Numbered from the stretch's first letter, positions 8,457 to 17,308 are shown. The stretch is DNA of 64,000 bases from Metabacillus lacus (GCF_009674805.1 NZ_WKKI01000006.1:62001-126000); one strand, 5' to 3'. Numbers and translations: made by a program. The notes: a model not told the origin generated them from the letters alone.

Positions 8457-8693
8457 ATGTATTATGTGGTGATTGATATCGGGTGCTCAGATTGCGGCGA
8501 GAGTTCAAACGTAGTGGGAATCTTTACAGATGAAGAACTTGCAAGAGAGGCACTGAAAAACTATAAAATTCAACACAATTTAGATAAATATGGATATGAT
8601 CATGAATTTGAAATATATAAAATACAAAAGCTGGATACTATACAGCATAATGGCTTGGAAAATCTGATTTATACCAGCAGCGAAGGTGAATAA
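8457..8693 (+). CDS. Hypothetical protein, 78 aa
   Basis: A small acidic protein starting MYYVVIDIGCSDCGESSNVV. A CxxC pair lies at residues 10-13, and the middle reads as an EELAREALKNYK helix. It resembles short proteins that pair an early beta strand with a residue-numbering-type helix, but I do not recognise the family. AAGAGGTGAT precedes the ATG. It is 22 bases after the DUF418 gene and is probably cotranscribed with it. Confidence 0.6.
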   Translation: MYYVVIDIGCSDCGESSNVVGIFTDEELAREALKNYKIQHNLDKYGYDHEFEIYKIQKLDTIQHNGLENLIYTSSEGE

Positions 8694-8724
8694 CAAAGTG
8701 CTTAAGAAATACAAATACTAATAT

Positions 8725-8764
8725 CGGAAAATAAAAGAGAGTACAGCAGAACCCCGTACTCTCT
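8725..8764 (-). terminator. Terminator between convergent small genes
   Basis: AGAGAGTAC (8736-8744) pairs with GTACTCTCT (8756-8764). Read on the minus strand it is followed by TTTTATTTTCC, so it mainly ends the 54-codon minus-strand gene. The plus-strand side has only a weak T-run. Confidence 0.7.
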
Positions 8765-8803
8765 AGGTCATATGTTTTTGTATAATACTAACATGACATC
8801 TCC

Positions 8804-8968
8804 CTAATTCGTATGCATTGCCATACTTTCTGCAATAGCATTCTTTAAAAGCTGAATATCTTTTTGTATCGCTTCTTTCAGGGAATGCTGCCTGCAAAGT
8901 TTATATTCTTTTTGTAACAGGCAAAGTTCTTTAATAAAATAGACGATTTCTTCTTTTTGAGGCATCAT
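8804..8968 (-). CDS. Hypothetical small protein, 54 aa
   Basis: The frame encodes MMPQKEEIVYFIKELCLLQK, then a long amphipathic helical stretch to TN at residue 54. GGAAAGGAGA lies eight bases before the ATG (8966-8968), and a terminator follows 40 bases after the stop. Size and helical pattern recall Spo0E-like phosphatases, but the SQxLD signature of that family is absent. The role is unknown. The good ribosome site and terminator make it a likely real gene. Confidence 0.6.
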   Translation of the reverse strand: MMPQKEEIVYFIKELCLLQKEYKLCRQHSLKEAIQKDIQLLKNAIAESMAMHTN

Positions 8969-9138
8969 GGCGAATGTCTCCTTTCCTGAACTTCAGGAAT
9001 GCCCTTTGTATAGGTCCTATTCCCTTTTGGAAGAATTTGAAACATAGATATAAATACCTAATTATCACATCAGACAGGCTTCCGCTTTATGAATTGTATG
9101 AGAGGGAGTATCTTTTTAGAATGAAAGGAAGATAGCAA

Positions 9139-9651
9139 ATGGAAGAAAAATTTTGCAGAGATTCATTTACGGTGAAAACTAGTATCGTGCTGCCTCCTGA
9201 TACGAATAATTACCGGACTTTGTTCGGAGGAAAATTAATGGCTTATATTGATGACGTAGCAGCCATTGCAGCCACAAGGCATGCCAGAAGCCAGGTTGTG
9301 ACTGCCTCTACAGATTCTGTGGATTTTCTGCACCCTATCTATGAAGGGAATTCTGTTTGTTTAGAAGCTTTTGTTACATATACAGGACGTACTTCTATGG
9401 AGGTTTTTGTTAAGGTGATAGCCGAGGATATGCTCTCCGGGAACAGGAGTGTATGTGCCATATCATTTTTAACTATGGTGGCAGTGGACAAAAATATGAA
9501 GACGGTTGGAGTGCCAAGAGTTATCCCTCAATCAAGTATGGAAAAGTCCCTTAATGAAACTGGAAAGGACAGGGCAGCAGCAAGAAAAAGACGTAAACAG
9601 GAATTTGCCCAGATGGCTGAGCTTTATGGTACAGCTTTTCCTTGGTCTTAA
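9139..9651 (+). CDS. Acyl-CoA thioesterase, hotdog fold (YkhA-like)
   Basis: A 170-residue cytosolic hotdog thioesterase that hydrolyses acyl-CoA. The conserved segment RTLFGGKLMAYIDDVAAIAA contains the catalytic Asp region, followed by the VVTASTDSVDFLHPIYEGN strand. The C-terminal 35 residues are a charged helix typical of YkhA/YciA members. AAAGGAAG precedes the ATG. The stop is 18 bases before the next gene's start, so the two are probably cotranscribed. Confidence 0.88.
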   Translation: MEEKFCRDSFTVKTSIVLPPDTNNYRTLFGGKLMAYIDDVAAIAATRHARSQVVTASTDSVDFLHPIYEGNSVCLEAFVTYTGRTSMEVFVKVIAEDMLSGNRSVCAISFLTMVAVDKNMKTVGVPRVIPQSSMEKSLNETGKDRAAARKRRKQEFAQMAELYGTAFPWS

Positions 9652-9668
9652 GTACAGAAGGGGATGAA

Positions 9669-10172
9669 ATGATGCCGGTTGAAACTTGGGAATGTAGAGA
9701 AGATGGCTACTATATAAGTACGAATAAAGATTTTTTAGATGTTTCAGTTATTCACTCGTTTTTATCTCAGCAGTCTTACTGGTTGAGAAATATTCATATT
9801 GACCTAGTTAAATCATCTATAGAACACTCATTCTGTTTTGGGGTTTACAAAGGAGATCCAAGATATGGAGGGACACAGGTCGGCTATGCCAGGGTAGTCA
9901 CTGATTTTTCCTGGTACTCCTGGCTTGGTGACGTATTTATATTACCACAATATCGTTCAGAAGGACTTGGCAAGTGGCTGGTGGATACAATTACAAAACA
10001 CCCGCAGCTGAAAGGGACAGGCTTTCATTTGGGTACACAGGATGCCCATGAGCTATACAAACAATTTGGCTTCGAATTAATAAAGAATCCGGAAAACAAA
10101 ATGGCGCGGCCAAAAAATTGGCGAGCTGTTTATGAAGCATATGGTATCAGTGATGCAAAAATGCCGGAATGA
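9669..10172 (+). CDS. GNAT family N-acetyltransferase
   Basis: A 167-residue acetyltransferase with the GNAT core: the acceptor-side strand GGTQVGYARVVTDFSWYSWL, then VFILPQYRSEGLGKWLVDTI (the acetyl-CoA loop QYRSEGLGKWL) and the C-terminal YKQFGFELIKNP. The substrate is unknown. The start is ATG 9669, chosen because AGAAGGGGAT is suitably spaced; the frame opens earlier but overlaps the thioesterase gene. A terminator follows immediately. Confidence 0.85.
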   Translation: MMPVETWECREDGYYISTNKDFLDVSVIHSFLSQQSYWLRNIHIDLVKSSIEHSFCFGVYKGDPRYGGTQVGYARVVTDFSWYSWLGDVFILPQYRSEGLGKWLVDTITKHPQLKGTGFHLGTQDAHELYKQFGFELIKNPENKMARPKNWRAVYEAYGISDAKMPE

Positions 10173-10174
10173 TG

Positions 10175-10200
10175 GACAGAGCTGACAGCCTGTCTTTTTT
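10175..10200 (+). terminator. Rho-independent terminator after the GNAT gene
   Basis: GACAG (10175-10179) pairs with CTGTC (10190-10194) and GCT (10181-10183) with AGC (10187-10189), with one bulge. TTTTTT follows. Confidence 0.75.
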
Positions 10201-10246
10201 GAGTAAATTTAGGGCCGGCGGCAGCATTGCTATAGCCAATAAAATA

Positions 10247-10290
10247 CTTCTTCAAGTAAGTTTGAAGAAGGAGAATTGTAGAATTTTATA
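10247..10290 (+). promoter_or_regulatory. 9-bp palindrome overlapping a candidate rbsK-kinC promoter
   Basis: CTTCTTCAA (10247-10255) and TTGAAGAAG (10262-10270) form a perfect inverted repeat with a 6-base spacer. TTGAAG at 10262-10267 lies 17 bases before TTTATA (10285-10290), a plausible -35/-10 pair, so the palindrome may be an operator. No T-run follows on the plus strand. Which protein would bind is unknown. Confidence 0.4.
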
Positions 10291-10325
10291 GAATTATAAA
10301 TAAAAACATCAAAAAGGTGAGAAAC

Positions 10326-11255
10326 ATGGGGATTACTGTTCTCGGCAGTTACAATGTAGATTTAATGAGTCGTTCACCTCATCTTCCTGCACCGGGCGAA
10401 ACGGTTCTTGGTGGACCGTTTCAATTAGGGCCGGGCGGAAAGGGGTGCAATCAGGCTACTGCAGCAGCACGTCTGGGTTGTGCAGTAAGGTTTATGACAA
10501 AAGTGGGAAATGACTCATTTCGCGAGCTTGCTGAAAAGACTTTCCGCTCTGAAAACTTTCCCATTGAATATCTTCTGATTTCTGACAAGGGGCAAACAGG
10601 GTGCGCCTTGATCGTTGTTGATCAGGAAGGAGAAAACAGCATTGTAGTGGCACCGGGAGCTAATATGGATTACCTTCAGGAAGATATGGATGCTATTGAA
10701 GCTTCAGTTGCTGGATCTTCCCTGCTTCTGCTGCAATTAGAAATCAGCATGGAAGCAAATAAAAAAGCAATTGAGGTTGCTCAGGCCTATGATATACCAG
10801 TTCTTCTGAACCCCGCTCCATATAGAGATTTTGATAAAAGCCTTTTGAAGCATGTTACCTATTTGACGCCGAACGAAACTGAGGCAGAGAGCATGACGGG
10901 TATAAACTTGAGAATAGAGAGCGATTTTCTTGAAGCTGCGAAAGTTCTTTACGAAATGGGTGCGTCTCATGTGATGATCACGCTTGGCAAGAAGGGCTGT
11001 TATTTGTATTCAGGCGGGCAAGCAGGAGAGCTTCTCCCTGGATTTCAGGTGAAAGCTGTTGATACGGCTGGTGCAGGTGATTGCTTTAATGGAGCATTTG
11101 CAGCAGCAATTCTTGCTGGCAAATCTGTAAGTGAAGCAGCTCTTCAAGGAAATGCAGCAGCAGCACTATCTGTTACAAAAGTCGGCACTGCACCCTCCAT
11201 GCCGAACAGTACTGAGCTTCAGGCATTTCTTGAAGTAATCAGGGGTTTTCAATGA
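10326..11255 (+). CDS. rbsK: Ribokinase (PfkB family)
   Basis: A 309-residue sugar kinase that phosphorylates ribose (or a similar pentose) with ATP. Ribokinase features are clear: GSYNVDLMSRSPHLPAPGET at the N-terminus, the sugar-binding GPGGKGCNQATAAARLG, the NPAPYR strand, and DTAGAGDCFNGAFAAA with the catalytic Asp. No rbsD, rbsA, rbsC or rbsB genes are nearby. The start is the ATG at 10326 after AAAAAGGTGAG. Its stop codon overlaps the kinC start (ATGA), which implies translational coupling. Confidence 0.88.
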   Translation: MGITVLGSYNVDLMSRSPHLPAPGETVLGGPFQLGPGGKGCNQATAAARLGCAVRFMTKVGNDSFRELAEKTFRSENFPIEYLLISDKGQTGCALIVVDQEGENSIVVAPGANMDYLQEDMDAIEASVAGSSLLLLQLEISMEANKKAIEVAQAYDIPVLLNPAPYRDFDKSLLKHVTYLTPNETEAESMTGINLRIESDFLEAAKVLYEMGASHVMITLGKKGCYLYSGGQAGELLPGFQVKAVDTAGAGDCFNGAFAAAILAGKSVSEAALQGNAAAALSVTKVGTAPSMPNSTELQAFLEVIRGFQ

Positions 11256-12556
11256 AAAAACATCTTGGAAGCTTGGTAGCATTATCTGTCACGATCATCT
11301 GTATCTCGATTTGGAACTATATCTTTTATTATATTGAAAATAATCCGGTAAATTTAATGTGGGACATTCCCTATACGTTACTTATTTTTTCAGCAGCATG
11401 GTGGCTAGGTACTTATTATGACAGATCAAAAGTACTGATAGTAGAATTAGATAAGAGTAAGAAGCAGTACGCGGAACTTCTGAATGAAACACACTTAGTA
11501 CTTAACAATATTCAGGATACGGTGTTTCAGACAGATGCAGAAGGAAAATTCACATACTTAAATCCTGCCTGGTATGCATTTACCGGATTCACTGTTGAAG
11601 AGAGCTTGTCAACGAGTTTTTATTATTATGTAAAAATGGACGAAAAAAAAGCTATAAGGAAATATGTAAGTCAGCAGATATCAGCTAAAAAAGAAGATTT
11701 TTCCTTTGAAGTCCGCTACAGAAAAAAAGACGGCGGTGATTTTTGGGGAGAGGTCCGCTGCAGGCTTTACTATCATAATGATGGGAGCATCAGAGGAAGC
11801 GTAGGAACAATTATTAATATAACAGAAAGAAAAACAGCGGAGGAAGAGCTGTTTGAGATTAATAGAGACTTGGCCATGCAGTCTCAAAAACTCGCGATTG
11901 CAGGGCAGCTGGCAGCCGGAATAGCGCATGAGGTGAGAAATCCCCTTACATCTGTCAATGGATTTCTGCAGCTGATGAGAAGTGAAAATCCTGCACATGA
12001 GCAGTATTTTGACATCATTTTTTCAGAAATTAAGAGAATTGATCTTGTTTTAAGTGAGATGCTGGTTTTGGCAAAGCCGCAATCTATTCAATTCCGAGCA
12101 CATGATTTACATTTGATTCTTCAATCTGTATTAACATTGCTTCAATCCAATGCCAACATGTATAATATTATCCTTGAAAAAAATCTTCACGCTTTGAACA
12201 GCCTGATTTCATGTGATGAAAATCAGCTGAAGCAGGTGTTTATAAATTTAGTAAAAAATGCAATAGAGGCGATGCCGACAGGCGGAACACTGCGTTTAAA
12301 AACGGAGAACAGCGGAAGCAACATTGTAGTATCAATCATTGATCAGGGAGTAGGAATGACAGACAAGCAGTTGGCTCAGCTTGGTGAGCCTTTCTTTACA
12401 ACAAAGGAAACAGGAACAGGACTTGGGCTGACAGTCTGTTTGAGGATTCTCCGTGATCACAGCGGGGATATAGATGTCAGAAGCGAACTGGGTAAAGGAA
12501 CCACGTTTAACATAACGCTTCCGGTCTCCCCGAAGCCTCCATCTTCTGTGAAGTGA
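11252..12556 (+). CDS. kinC: Sporulation sensor histidine kinase KinC
   Basis: A 434-residue membrane histidine kinase with two N-terminal helices (about 6-28 and 36-54), a PAS domain (about 75-190, containing FQTDAEGKFTYLNPAWYAFT), the dimerisation/phosphoacceptor motif AAGIAHEVRNPLTSVNGFLQ (His near 226), and an ATPase domain with ENQLKQVFINLVKNAIEAMP, DQGVGM and GTGLGL. The close match to B. subtilis KinC extends through SEIKRIDLVLSEMLVLAKPQ. KinC feeds phosphate into the Spo0A relay and promotes biofilm matrix expression. The gene overlaps rbsK by 4 bases, and the abh gene that precedes kinC in B. subtilis is absent. Confidence 0.92.
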   Translation: MKKHLGSLVALSVTIICISIWNYIFYYIENNPVNLMWDIPYTLLIFSAAWWLGTYYDRSKVLIVELDKSKKQYAELLNETHLVLNNIQDTVFQTDAEGKFTYLNPAWYAFTGFTVEESLSTSFYYYVKMDEKKAIRKYVSQQISAKKEDFSFEVRYRKKDGGDFWGEVRCRLYYHNDGSIRGSVGTIINITERKTAEEELFEINRDLAMQSQKLAIAGQLAAGIAHEVRNPLTSVNGFLQLMRSENPAHEQYFDIIFSEIKRIDLVLSEMLVLAKPQSIQFRAHDLHLILQSVLTLLQSNANMYNIILEKNLHALNSLISCDENQLKQVFINLVKNAIEAMPTGGTLRLKTENSGSNIVVSIIDQGVGMTDKQLAQLGEPFFTTKETGTGLGLTVCLRILRDHSGDIDVRSELGKGTTFNITLPVSPKPPSSVK

Positions 12557-12672
12557 CTAAAGCAGACTGACAACATACACTTGTTTGGCCTGCATATTAT
12601 AAAGAATCTGCCAATCTCATACATAGAAAATTAAAAAAGCAGCATGACAAGAATGTTATGGAGGAGAATACT

Positions 12673-13335
12673 ATGAAAAAGGAATTTGCAGTTATTGGAT
12701 TAGGACGTTTTGGGGGCAGTGTTTGCCGAGCTTTAAGCGAAGAGGGAATGGAAGTCATGGCAATGGATACGGATGAAGATAAAGTCAACCAGTTTGCCAA
12801 CACAGCTTCCCATGCAGTAGTGGGGGATTCTACAGATGAATCTGTATTAAAAAGCCTTGGCATCCGAAACTTTGATCATGTTATTGTGGCAATTGGTGAC
12901 AATATACAGGCGAGCATTTTGACGACGCTCATCTTAAAGGAGCTCGGCGTTAAATATATCACAGTCAAAGCACAAAATGACTATCATGAAAAGGTGCTTT
13001 CCAAAATTGGGGCAGACCAGATTGTTCATCCAGAAAGGGATATGGGCCGCAGGATCGCACATAATATCATATCCAACAATGTGCTGGACTATCTTGAACT
13101 TTCGGATGAACACAGCATCGTAGAAATTGTCGCCAATGAAAAACTTGCCAAAAAGTCACTGATTGACTTGGATATTCGTGCAAAATACGGAATAAATATT
13201 GTCGCTATTAAGAGGGGAAGAGACATCATCGTATCGCCGCAGGCGGATGAAGAAATACTGATGCAAGATATTCTAATCGTAATAGGCGCAGATACAGATA
13301 TAGACCGTTTCGAGAAAAAAGTGTTTGAAGGGTGA
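12673..13335 (+). CDS. ktrC: Potassium uptake regulatory subunit KtrC
   Basis: A 220-residue cytosolic RCK protein: the Rossmann motif AVIGLGRFGGSVCRALSEEG (residues 5-24) that binds NAD/ADP/ATP, then a TrkA-C domain (about 135-220) that in B. subtilis KtrC binds cyclic di-AMP. It gates the KtrD membrane subunit, encoded elsewhere. The start is the ATG at 12673 behind GGAGGAG. It lies between kinC and rnjA as in B. subtilis (ykqB). No c-di-AMP riboswitch is visible in the 116-base gap upstream. Confidence 0.92.
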   Translation: MKKEFAVIGLGRFGGSVCRALSEEGMEVMAMDTDEDKVNQFANTASHAVVGDSTDESVLKSLGIRNFDHVIVAIGDNIQASILTTLILKELGVKYITVKAQNDYHEKVLSKIGADQIVHPERDMGRRIAHNIISNNVLDYLELSDEHSIVEIVANEKLAKKSLIDLDIRAKYGINIVAIKRGRDIIVSPQADEEILMQDILIVIGADTDIDRFEKKVFEG

Positions 13336-13487
13336 CAAGAAAAGAGGAATCCAAGGAAAAGATTATCACGTTCTGCAGAAATGAAAAACTGTCCGGACAT
13401 CTGAAAAGTTTCAGCCAGTTTACCAAACAGCAGTGCTATTTCACTTGTGAAAATAAATGCTAAAACTGATAATATAACAAAAAAACA

Positions 13488-13525
13488 AGCGTACAGAATC
13501 ATAAGTGATTTTGTACGCTCATTTT
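13488..13525. terminator. Bidirectional terminator between ktrC and the TetR gene
   Basis: A 14-bp stem (13488-13501 with 13506-13519, loop TAAG). The plus side is followed by CATTTTAT and the minus side by TGTTTTTTTG, so it ends both convergent genes. Confidence 0.85.
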
Positions 13526-13575
13526 ATAAGTTCTCTCTCAAAACTGAACCCGAAAAAAATATCAGGTATTTATTT

Positions 13576-14457
13576 TTATAGTAACTGGGCTTGCTGAAGA
13601 GCTTCTTCTATCGAGTCAACCTTGTTGAGCAGGTATTTTTGGTCAAAGGTTTTCAAATAAAGAATTAAACCCGATAATACAACATCGTTTGGGGATTCCT
13701 TTAATGCTTCTTCACGAAGAGAGAGCAGGCTCCTTTGCAGTTTTTTACTGTCTTCAGGCAAAAAAGCTGTGGAATCAATTTCATCAATCTGCTGTATTGC
13801 CTTTTTAACAAGCTGCTTTCTGTTGCCAGCCTGTTTTTGCGGTTCATCTATGTAAGCCTGCTTCAACCTGCCTGAGTCGCCTGTTTCTTTGAAGCTAATA
13901 ACTAAGTAATCCATTCTAACTAAAAAAAATTCTCCCAAGTCGTGAATATCTGCTGTCTTCTTTCCGACCAGTATAAAAAACATATATTCTCTTACCATGC
14001 CTTCAAGCATTGCAGCCAAATCAACCGAAAAAGGATGGATGCTTTCGCCATAAACATCTAAAAGCCGTTTAGTATACCAGCGGAATAAACGTTTACGCAC
14101 ACCTGCCACATACTGATAAATCTCCTGGTTAACTTTTGCAACCTGTTCTCTTGTCTGCATGATAACAAAATCCAATTTATTTGAAGCATCTACAAAAATA
14201 AAACTAAGCTGTTTTTCAAAACATTCTCTCGCTGACATCTGTTCTTTGTCCATTTCTTCTAAAGCAAGAAACAAATTTTCGTAATGGTGCTGGAATATTT
14301 CAAGTAACAGCTGTTCCTTAGAACCAAAATAATTATAAATTGAGCCCTTAGCCATGGATGCTTCATCTGCAATCTGCTGAATGGAAGTTTGGTAATAACC
14401 GCGCTCAGCAAAGCACTTCATGGCGCTCTTAATGATGAGTTTTTCTCTTTCCCTCAA
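13576..14457 (-). CDS. TetR/AcrR family transcriptional regulator
   Basis: A 293-residue repressor-type regulator. The N-terminal helix-turn-helix reads AERGYYQTSIQQIADEASMA with KGSIYNYFGSKEQLL (residues about 16-50). The C-terminal ligand domain is longer than usual and ends in an unusual Q-rich helix (EEALQQAQLL). The start is a TTG at 14455-14457, since a stop codon lies two codons upstream in frame and no ATG precedes the HTH. It overlaps the end of the 66-codon gene upstream by 29 bases. It is probably autoregulated through the palindrome at 14700-14717. Ligand and target genes are unknown. Confidence 0.85.
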   Translation of the reverse strand: MREREKLIIKSAMKCFAERGYYQTSIQQIADEASMAKGSIYNYFGSKEQLLLEIFQHHYENLFLALEEMDKEQMSARECFEKQLSFIFVDASNKLDFVIMQTREQVAKVNQEIYQYVAGVRKRLFRWYTKRLLDVYGESIHPFSVDLAAMLEGMVREYMFFILVGKKTADIHDLGEFFLVRMDYLVISFKETGDSGRLKQAYIDEPQKQAGNRKQLVKKAIQQIDEIDSTAFLPEDSKKLQRSLLSLREEALKESPNDVVLSGLILYLKTFDQKYLLNKVDSIEEALQQAQLL

Positions 14458-14629
14458 TTTCTACACAACCTTCAGTCAAATGTTCGGTAGAGCTGCTGTT
14501 TACACTCCTGGAGTGAAGCCATTTTATAAGTTTACTCTTAGCTGGACTAATTAATTCTGCATGAACACCTTTTTTCTTTAATCCCCTGACAAACTCGGAA
14601 AGCGAAGAAGATTTTAATTTTTCATCCAT
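14429..14629 (-). CDS. Hypothetical protein, 66 aa, overlapping the TetR gene
   Basis: A basic protein starting MDEKLKSSSLSEFVRGLKKK, with no membrane segment. AGAGGTAGAG is correctly spaced before the ATG (14627-14629). The gene is first in the transcript from the promoter at 14726-14754, and its last 29 bases overlap the TetR start, so translation of the two is probably coupled. I do not recognise the family; a regulator partner or anti-repressor is speculation. Confidence 0.5.
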   Translation of the reverse strand: MDEKLKSSSLSEFVRGLKKKGVHAELISPAKSKLIKWLHSRSVNSSSTEHLTEGCVEIEGKRKTHH

Positions 14630-14699
14630 TGTCTCTACCTCTCTATTCTCAGCAGCCGTACAAGTATCTTGTCCAGGCTCAGCTCAATCTCATTCTCAT

Positions 14700-14717
14700 G
14701 CTGACTGAATGGTCAGC
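14700..14717. promoter_or_regulatory. Operator-like palindrome (TetR autoregulation candidate)
   Basis: GCTGAC (14700-14705) and GTCAGC (14712-14717) are perfect 6-base arms around TGAATG. The site lies just downstream of the predicted start of transcription of the minus-strand promoter, where a repressor would block elongation or initiation. Confidence 0.6.
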
Positions 14718-14725
14718 CTATTTTC

Positions 14726-14754
14726 ATTATAAATGTTGGCCGCCTTGAGGACAA
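14726..14754 (-). promoter_or_regulatory. Sigma-A promoter of the small-gene/TetR transcript
   Basis: On the minus strand TTGTCC (14754-14749), a 17-base spacer and a perfect TATAAT (14731-14726). Confidence 0.75.
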
Positions 14755-15225
14755 TACCCGGCATATAAAAACATAGCAGCGGGTAACAAATTAGGTTTGT
14801 AAGTGTCTTGATTCGTTAGTAGAGGACACCACGTTACAATGTATCTTTATGGAGGGTAACAAACGAAATTGATTTTAGGGTGCAGGAAATAAACAGAGAT
14901 ATTCCTGAAAAAATCAGTTTGGCGCCTATAGATATAAGGGATGATCTCCTAGTTAACCCATATAAATATTTTAAGCCTTAAAAAGTGAATGGCAGAATTT
15001 CTCCAATAAACTGCTTGAGCAGATTTCACAGCCGGTTTAAAGGGTCATTTTAAGTAGAAATATGATAATGCTCCAGGCAATATTCGATTGATTTTTGAAA
15101 TTGACATAAAAATAAGCAGCCCAATCATGAATTGGACTGCTGGAAAATTTGCTGTTTCATATTGAATACCCAACCCGATAATAAGCCGAGTTACAGCTTT
15201 TTTTTCAGTAAGCTTTACGAATTTA
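14755..15225. other. Gap with a possible short or decayed ORF and the rnjA terminator
   Basis: A plus-strand frame 14865-14981 encodes about 38 codons ending IRDDLLVNPYKYFKP. GGAGGG lies at 14851-14856, but no ATG, GTG or TTG sits at proper spacing in that frame: the candidate TTG (14869) is one base out of frame. It could be a decayed gene or chance. Otherwise only the rnjA terminator near 15115-15141 is visible. Confidence 0.3.
15103..15141 (-). terminator. Rho-independent terminator of rpoY-rnjA
   Basis: On the minus strand AGCAG-mismatch-CCAAT type arms (15115-15125 with 15131-15141, 10 paired bases) precede TTATTTTTATG. Confidence 0.7.
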
Positions 15226-16893
15226 TCACACTTCCATAATGATCGGAAGGATCATTGGGCGGCGTTTCGTTTTTTCGTACAGGAAAGGTGAAAGGGTATC
15301 AGTAATTTCATTTTTAATTTCAGACCATTGAGTTGTGCGGCGTTCTATGACCCTTGTTAAGTGTTTGTTAATCAAATCCTGTGCATCATTAATTAAGTCG
15401 CCGGATTCTCTCATATAAACAAAGCCACGGGAGATGATGTCCGGCCCAGAAGAAATTTTAAATTCCTTCATATTGATGCTCACCACTACGATGACAAGGC
15501 CTTCTTCTGACAATATTCTTCTGTCGCGAAGGACTATGTTTCCGATATCGCCAATTCCGCTTCCATCAATATACACATTGCCGGATGGAATTTTACCGCT
15601 GACACTTGCTTCATCACTGCTGAGAGCAAGCACGTCACCATTGTCCATGATAAAGCAGTTTTCTTCTTCCACCCCACATGCTACTGCATGCTGAGCATGC
15701 ATTTTCTGCATCCGGTATTCACCATGTATCGGCATGAAGAATTTTGGCTTCATTAAACGAAGCATCAGCTTTTGTTCTTCTTCGCCTCCGTGCCCCGATG
15801 TATGAATGTCACTTAGTTTGCCATGAATAACGTCTGCTCCGGCTCGAAACAGGGCATTGATAGTCCTGCTGACGCTGACAGTGTTTCCTGGAATAGGAGA
15901 AGAGGAGAAAACAACTGTATCGCCATGGATGATTTGGATTTGACGGTGAGTTCCGTTTGCTATCCGTGACAAAGCTGCCATTGGCTCTCCCTGGCTTCCC
16001 GTACAAAGAATCGTTACCTTGTTTGCAGGCAGACGGTTGATTTCATTCGCATCAACAAATGTTTCCTTTGGTGCGTGAATATAACCAAGATCTTGTCCAA
16101 TATTGATAGCCGCTTCCATACTGCGGCCAAAGACTGCGACTTTTCTTCCGTGCATAACGGCAGCTTCGATAACCTGCTGAAGACGGTGAATGTTTGATGC
16201 GAAAGTAGCAAAAATTATTCTCCCGTCAACTTTTCGGAAGATTTCCTGTATGCTGTCGCCGACTCTTCTCTCAGACATAGTAAAATCAGGAATTTCACTA
16301 TTTGTGCTGTCTGAAAGGAGACAAAGGACACCATCTTTACCAATCTCAGCCATTTTTGTAAGGTTTGCAGGCTCGCCTACAGGAGTGAAATCAAACTTAA
16401 AGTCACCGGTATGTACGATATTACCAGGAGGCGTTTTAACCATTACGCCGTAAGAGTCTGGTATACTGTGCGTTGTTCTGAAGAAAGTTACAGAAGTTTT
16501 TCTGAATTTAATCAAGTCATCCTCATGAATTTCAATCAGCCTTGTTTGGCGCAGTAGTCCATGCTCCTCAAGCTTGTTGCGAAGAAGTCCAAGAGCAAGC
16601 TTTCCGCCGTAAACTGGAATGTTTACCTGTCTGAGCAGATAAGGAATACCGCCAATATGGTCTTCATGGCCATGTGTGATAAATAAACCTTTAATCTTGT
16701 CTTCATTTTTAACAAGATAGGAATAATCCGGTATTACATAATCAATTCCAAGAAGCTCCTCTTCAGGAAATTTTATGCCGGCATCAATTAAAATGATTTC
16801 ATCCTGAAATTGAACTCCGTAAGTATTTTTACCTATTTCGCCTAACCCGCCTAGCGCGAATACAGCGACTTGATCATTTTTCACAAATTTCAT
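15226..16893 (-). CDS. rnjA: Ribonuclease J1
   Basis: A 555-residue metallo-beta-lactamase/beta-CASP RNase with 5'-to-3' exonuclease and endonuclease activity, central to mRNA decay. The zinc motif HGHEDH is at residues 74-79, further ligands lie in THSIPDSYG and HTGDFKFD, and the beta-CASP segment contains [17 protein letters not shown]. The C-terminal domain ends in [11 protein letters not shown]. Its length matches B. subtilis RNase J1 exactly (555). The gene is 6 bases downstream of rpoY, the same operon as in B. subtilis (ykzG-ykqC). Confidence 0.97.
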   Translation of the reverse strand: MKFVKNDQVAVFALGGLGEIGKNTYGVQFQDEIILIDAGIKFPEEELLGIDYVIPDYSYLVKNEDKIKGLFITHGHEDHIGGIPYLLRQVNIPVYGGKLALGLLRNKLEEHGLLRQTRLIEIHEDDLIKFRKTSVTFFRTTHSIPDSYGVMVKTPPGNIVHTGDFKFDFTPVGEPANLTKMAEIGKDGVLCLLSDSTNSEIPDFTMSERRVGDSIQEIFRKVDGRIIFATFASNIHRLQQVIEAAVMHGRKVAVFGRSMEAAINIGQDLGYIHAPKETFVDANEINRLPANKVTILCTGSQGEPMAALSRIANGTHRQIQIIHGDTVVFSSSPIPGNTVSVSRTINALFRAGADVIHGKLSDIHTSGHGGEEEQKLMLRLMKPKFFMPIHGEYRMQKMHAQHAVACGVEEENCFIMDNGDVLALSSDEASVSGKIPSGNVYIDGSGIGDIGNIVLRDRRILSEEGLVIVVVSINMKEFKISSGPDIISRGFVYMRESGDLINDAQDLINKHLTRVIERRTTQWSEIKNEITDTLSPFLYEKTKRRPMILPIIMEV

Positions 16894-16899
16894 CAGCTA

Positions 16900-17109
16900 T
16901 CATATCTCCAATACTTTGTAGTTTTCACTTTTTTGCTCGTACTCTAAAAAATTGCCTGTTACAGGCTGAACAAACTCTATGTTATATGGTTTATCCTTTA
17001 ATTTAATGCGGACATCCTTTTCAGCTTCCGCTTCTACATACAATGTTTGCGTTCTTTCACGTACGGGAACTTCAAGAACACTTTCCTGATAATATACTTT
17101 AAATATCAT
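16900..17109 (-). CDS. rpoY: RNA polymerase epsilon subunit
   Basis: A 69-residue small RNA polymerase subunit (YkzG, epsilon) that binds the beta' jaw region and is structurally related to phage Gp2. The sequence begins [20 protein letters not shown] and ends with NYKVLEI, typical of the family. The start is the ATG at 17109 after AAGGAGAG; a TTG two codons earlier is less well spaced. It is cotranscribed with rnjA, with a 6-base gap. Confidence 0.93.
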   Translation of the reverse strand: MIFKVYYQESVLEVPVRERTQTLYVEAEAEKDVRIKLKDKPYNIEFVQPVTGNFLEYEQKSENYKVLEI

Positions 17110-17308
17110 TGCCAATTCTCTCCTTAACTGCCGAATGTTAGACTAACTTTGTTCTATTATATTCTATTCTAAGCTTGAAGCCAACCTAAAGGGCAAAGTG
17201 TGCAGTAAGAAGGCTGTTTTACAATATGAAAAACAGTCCGGCTTATGTTAGCTGCCAGACCAGATTGTATTGTGTAAATCATTTCCGGCATGTTGTCAGC
17301 TTGCGTCT

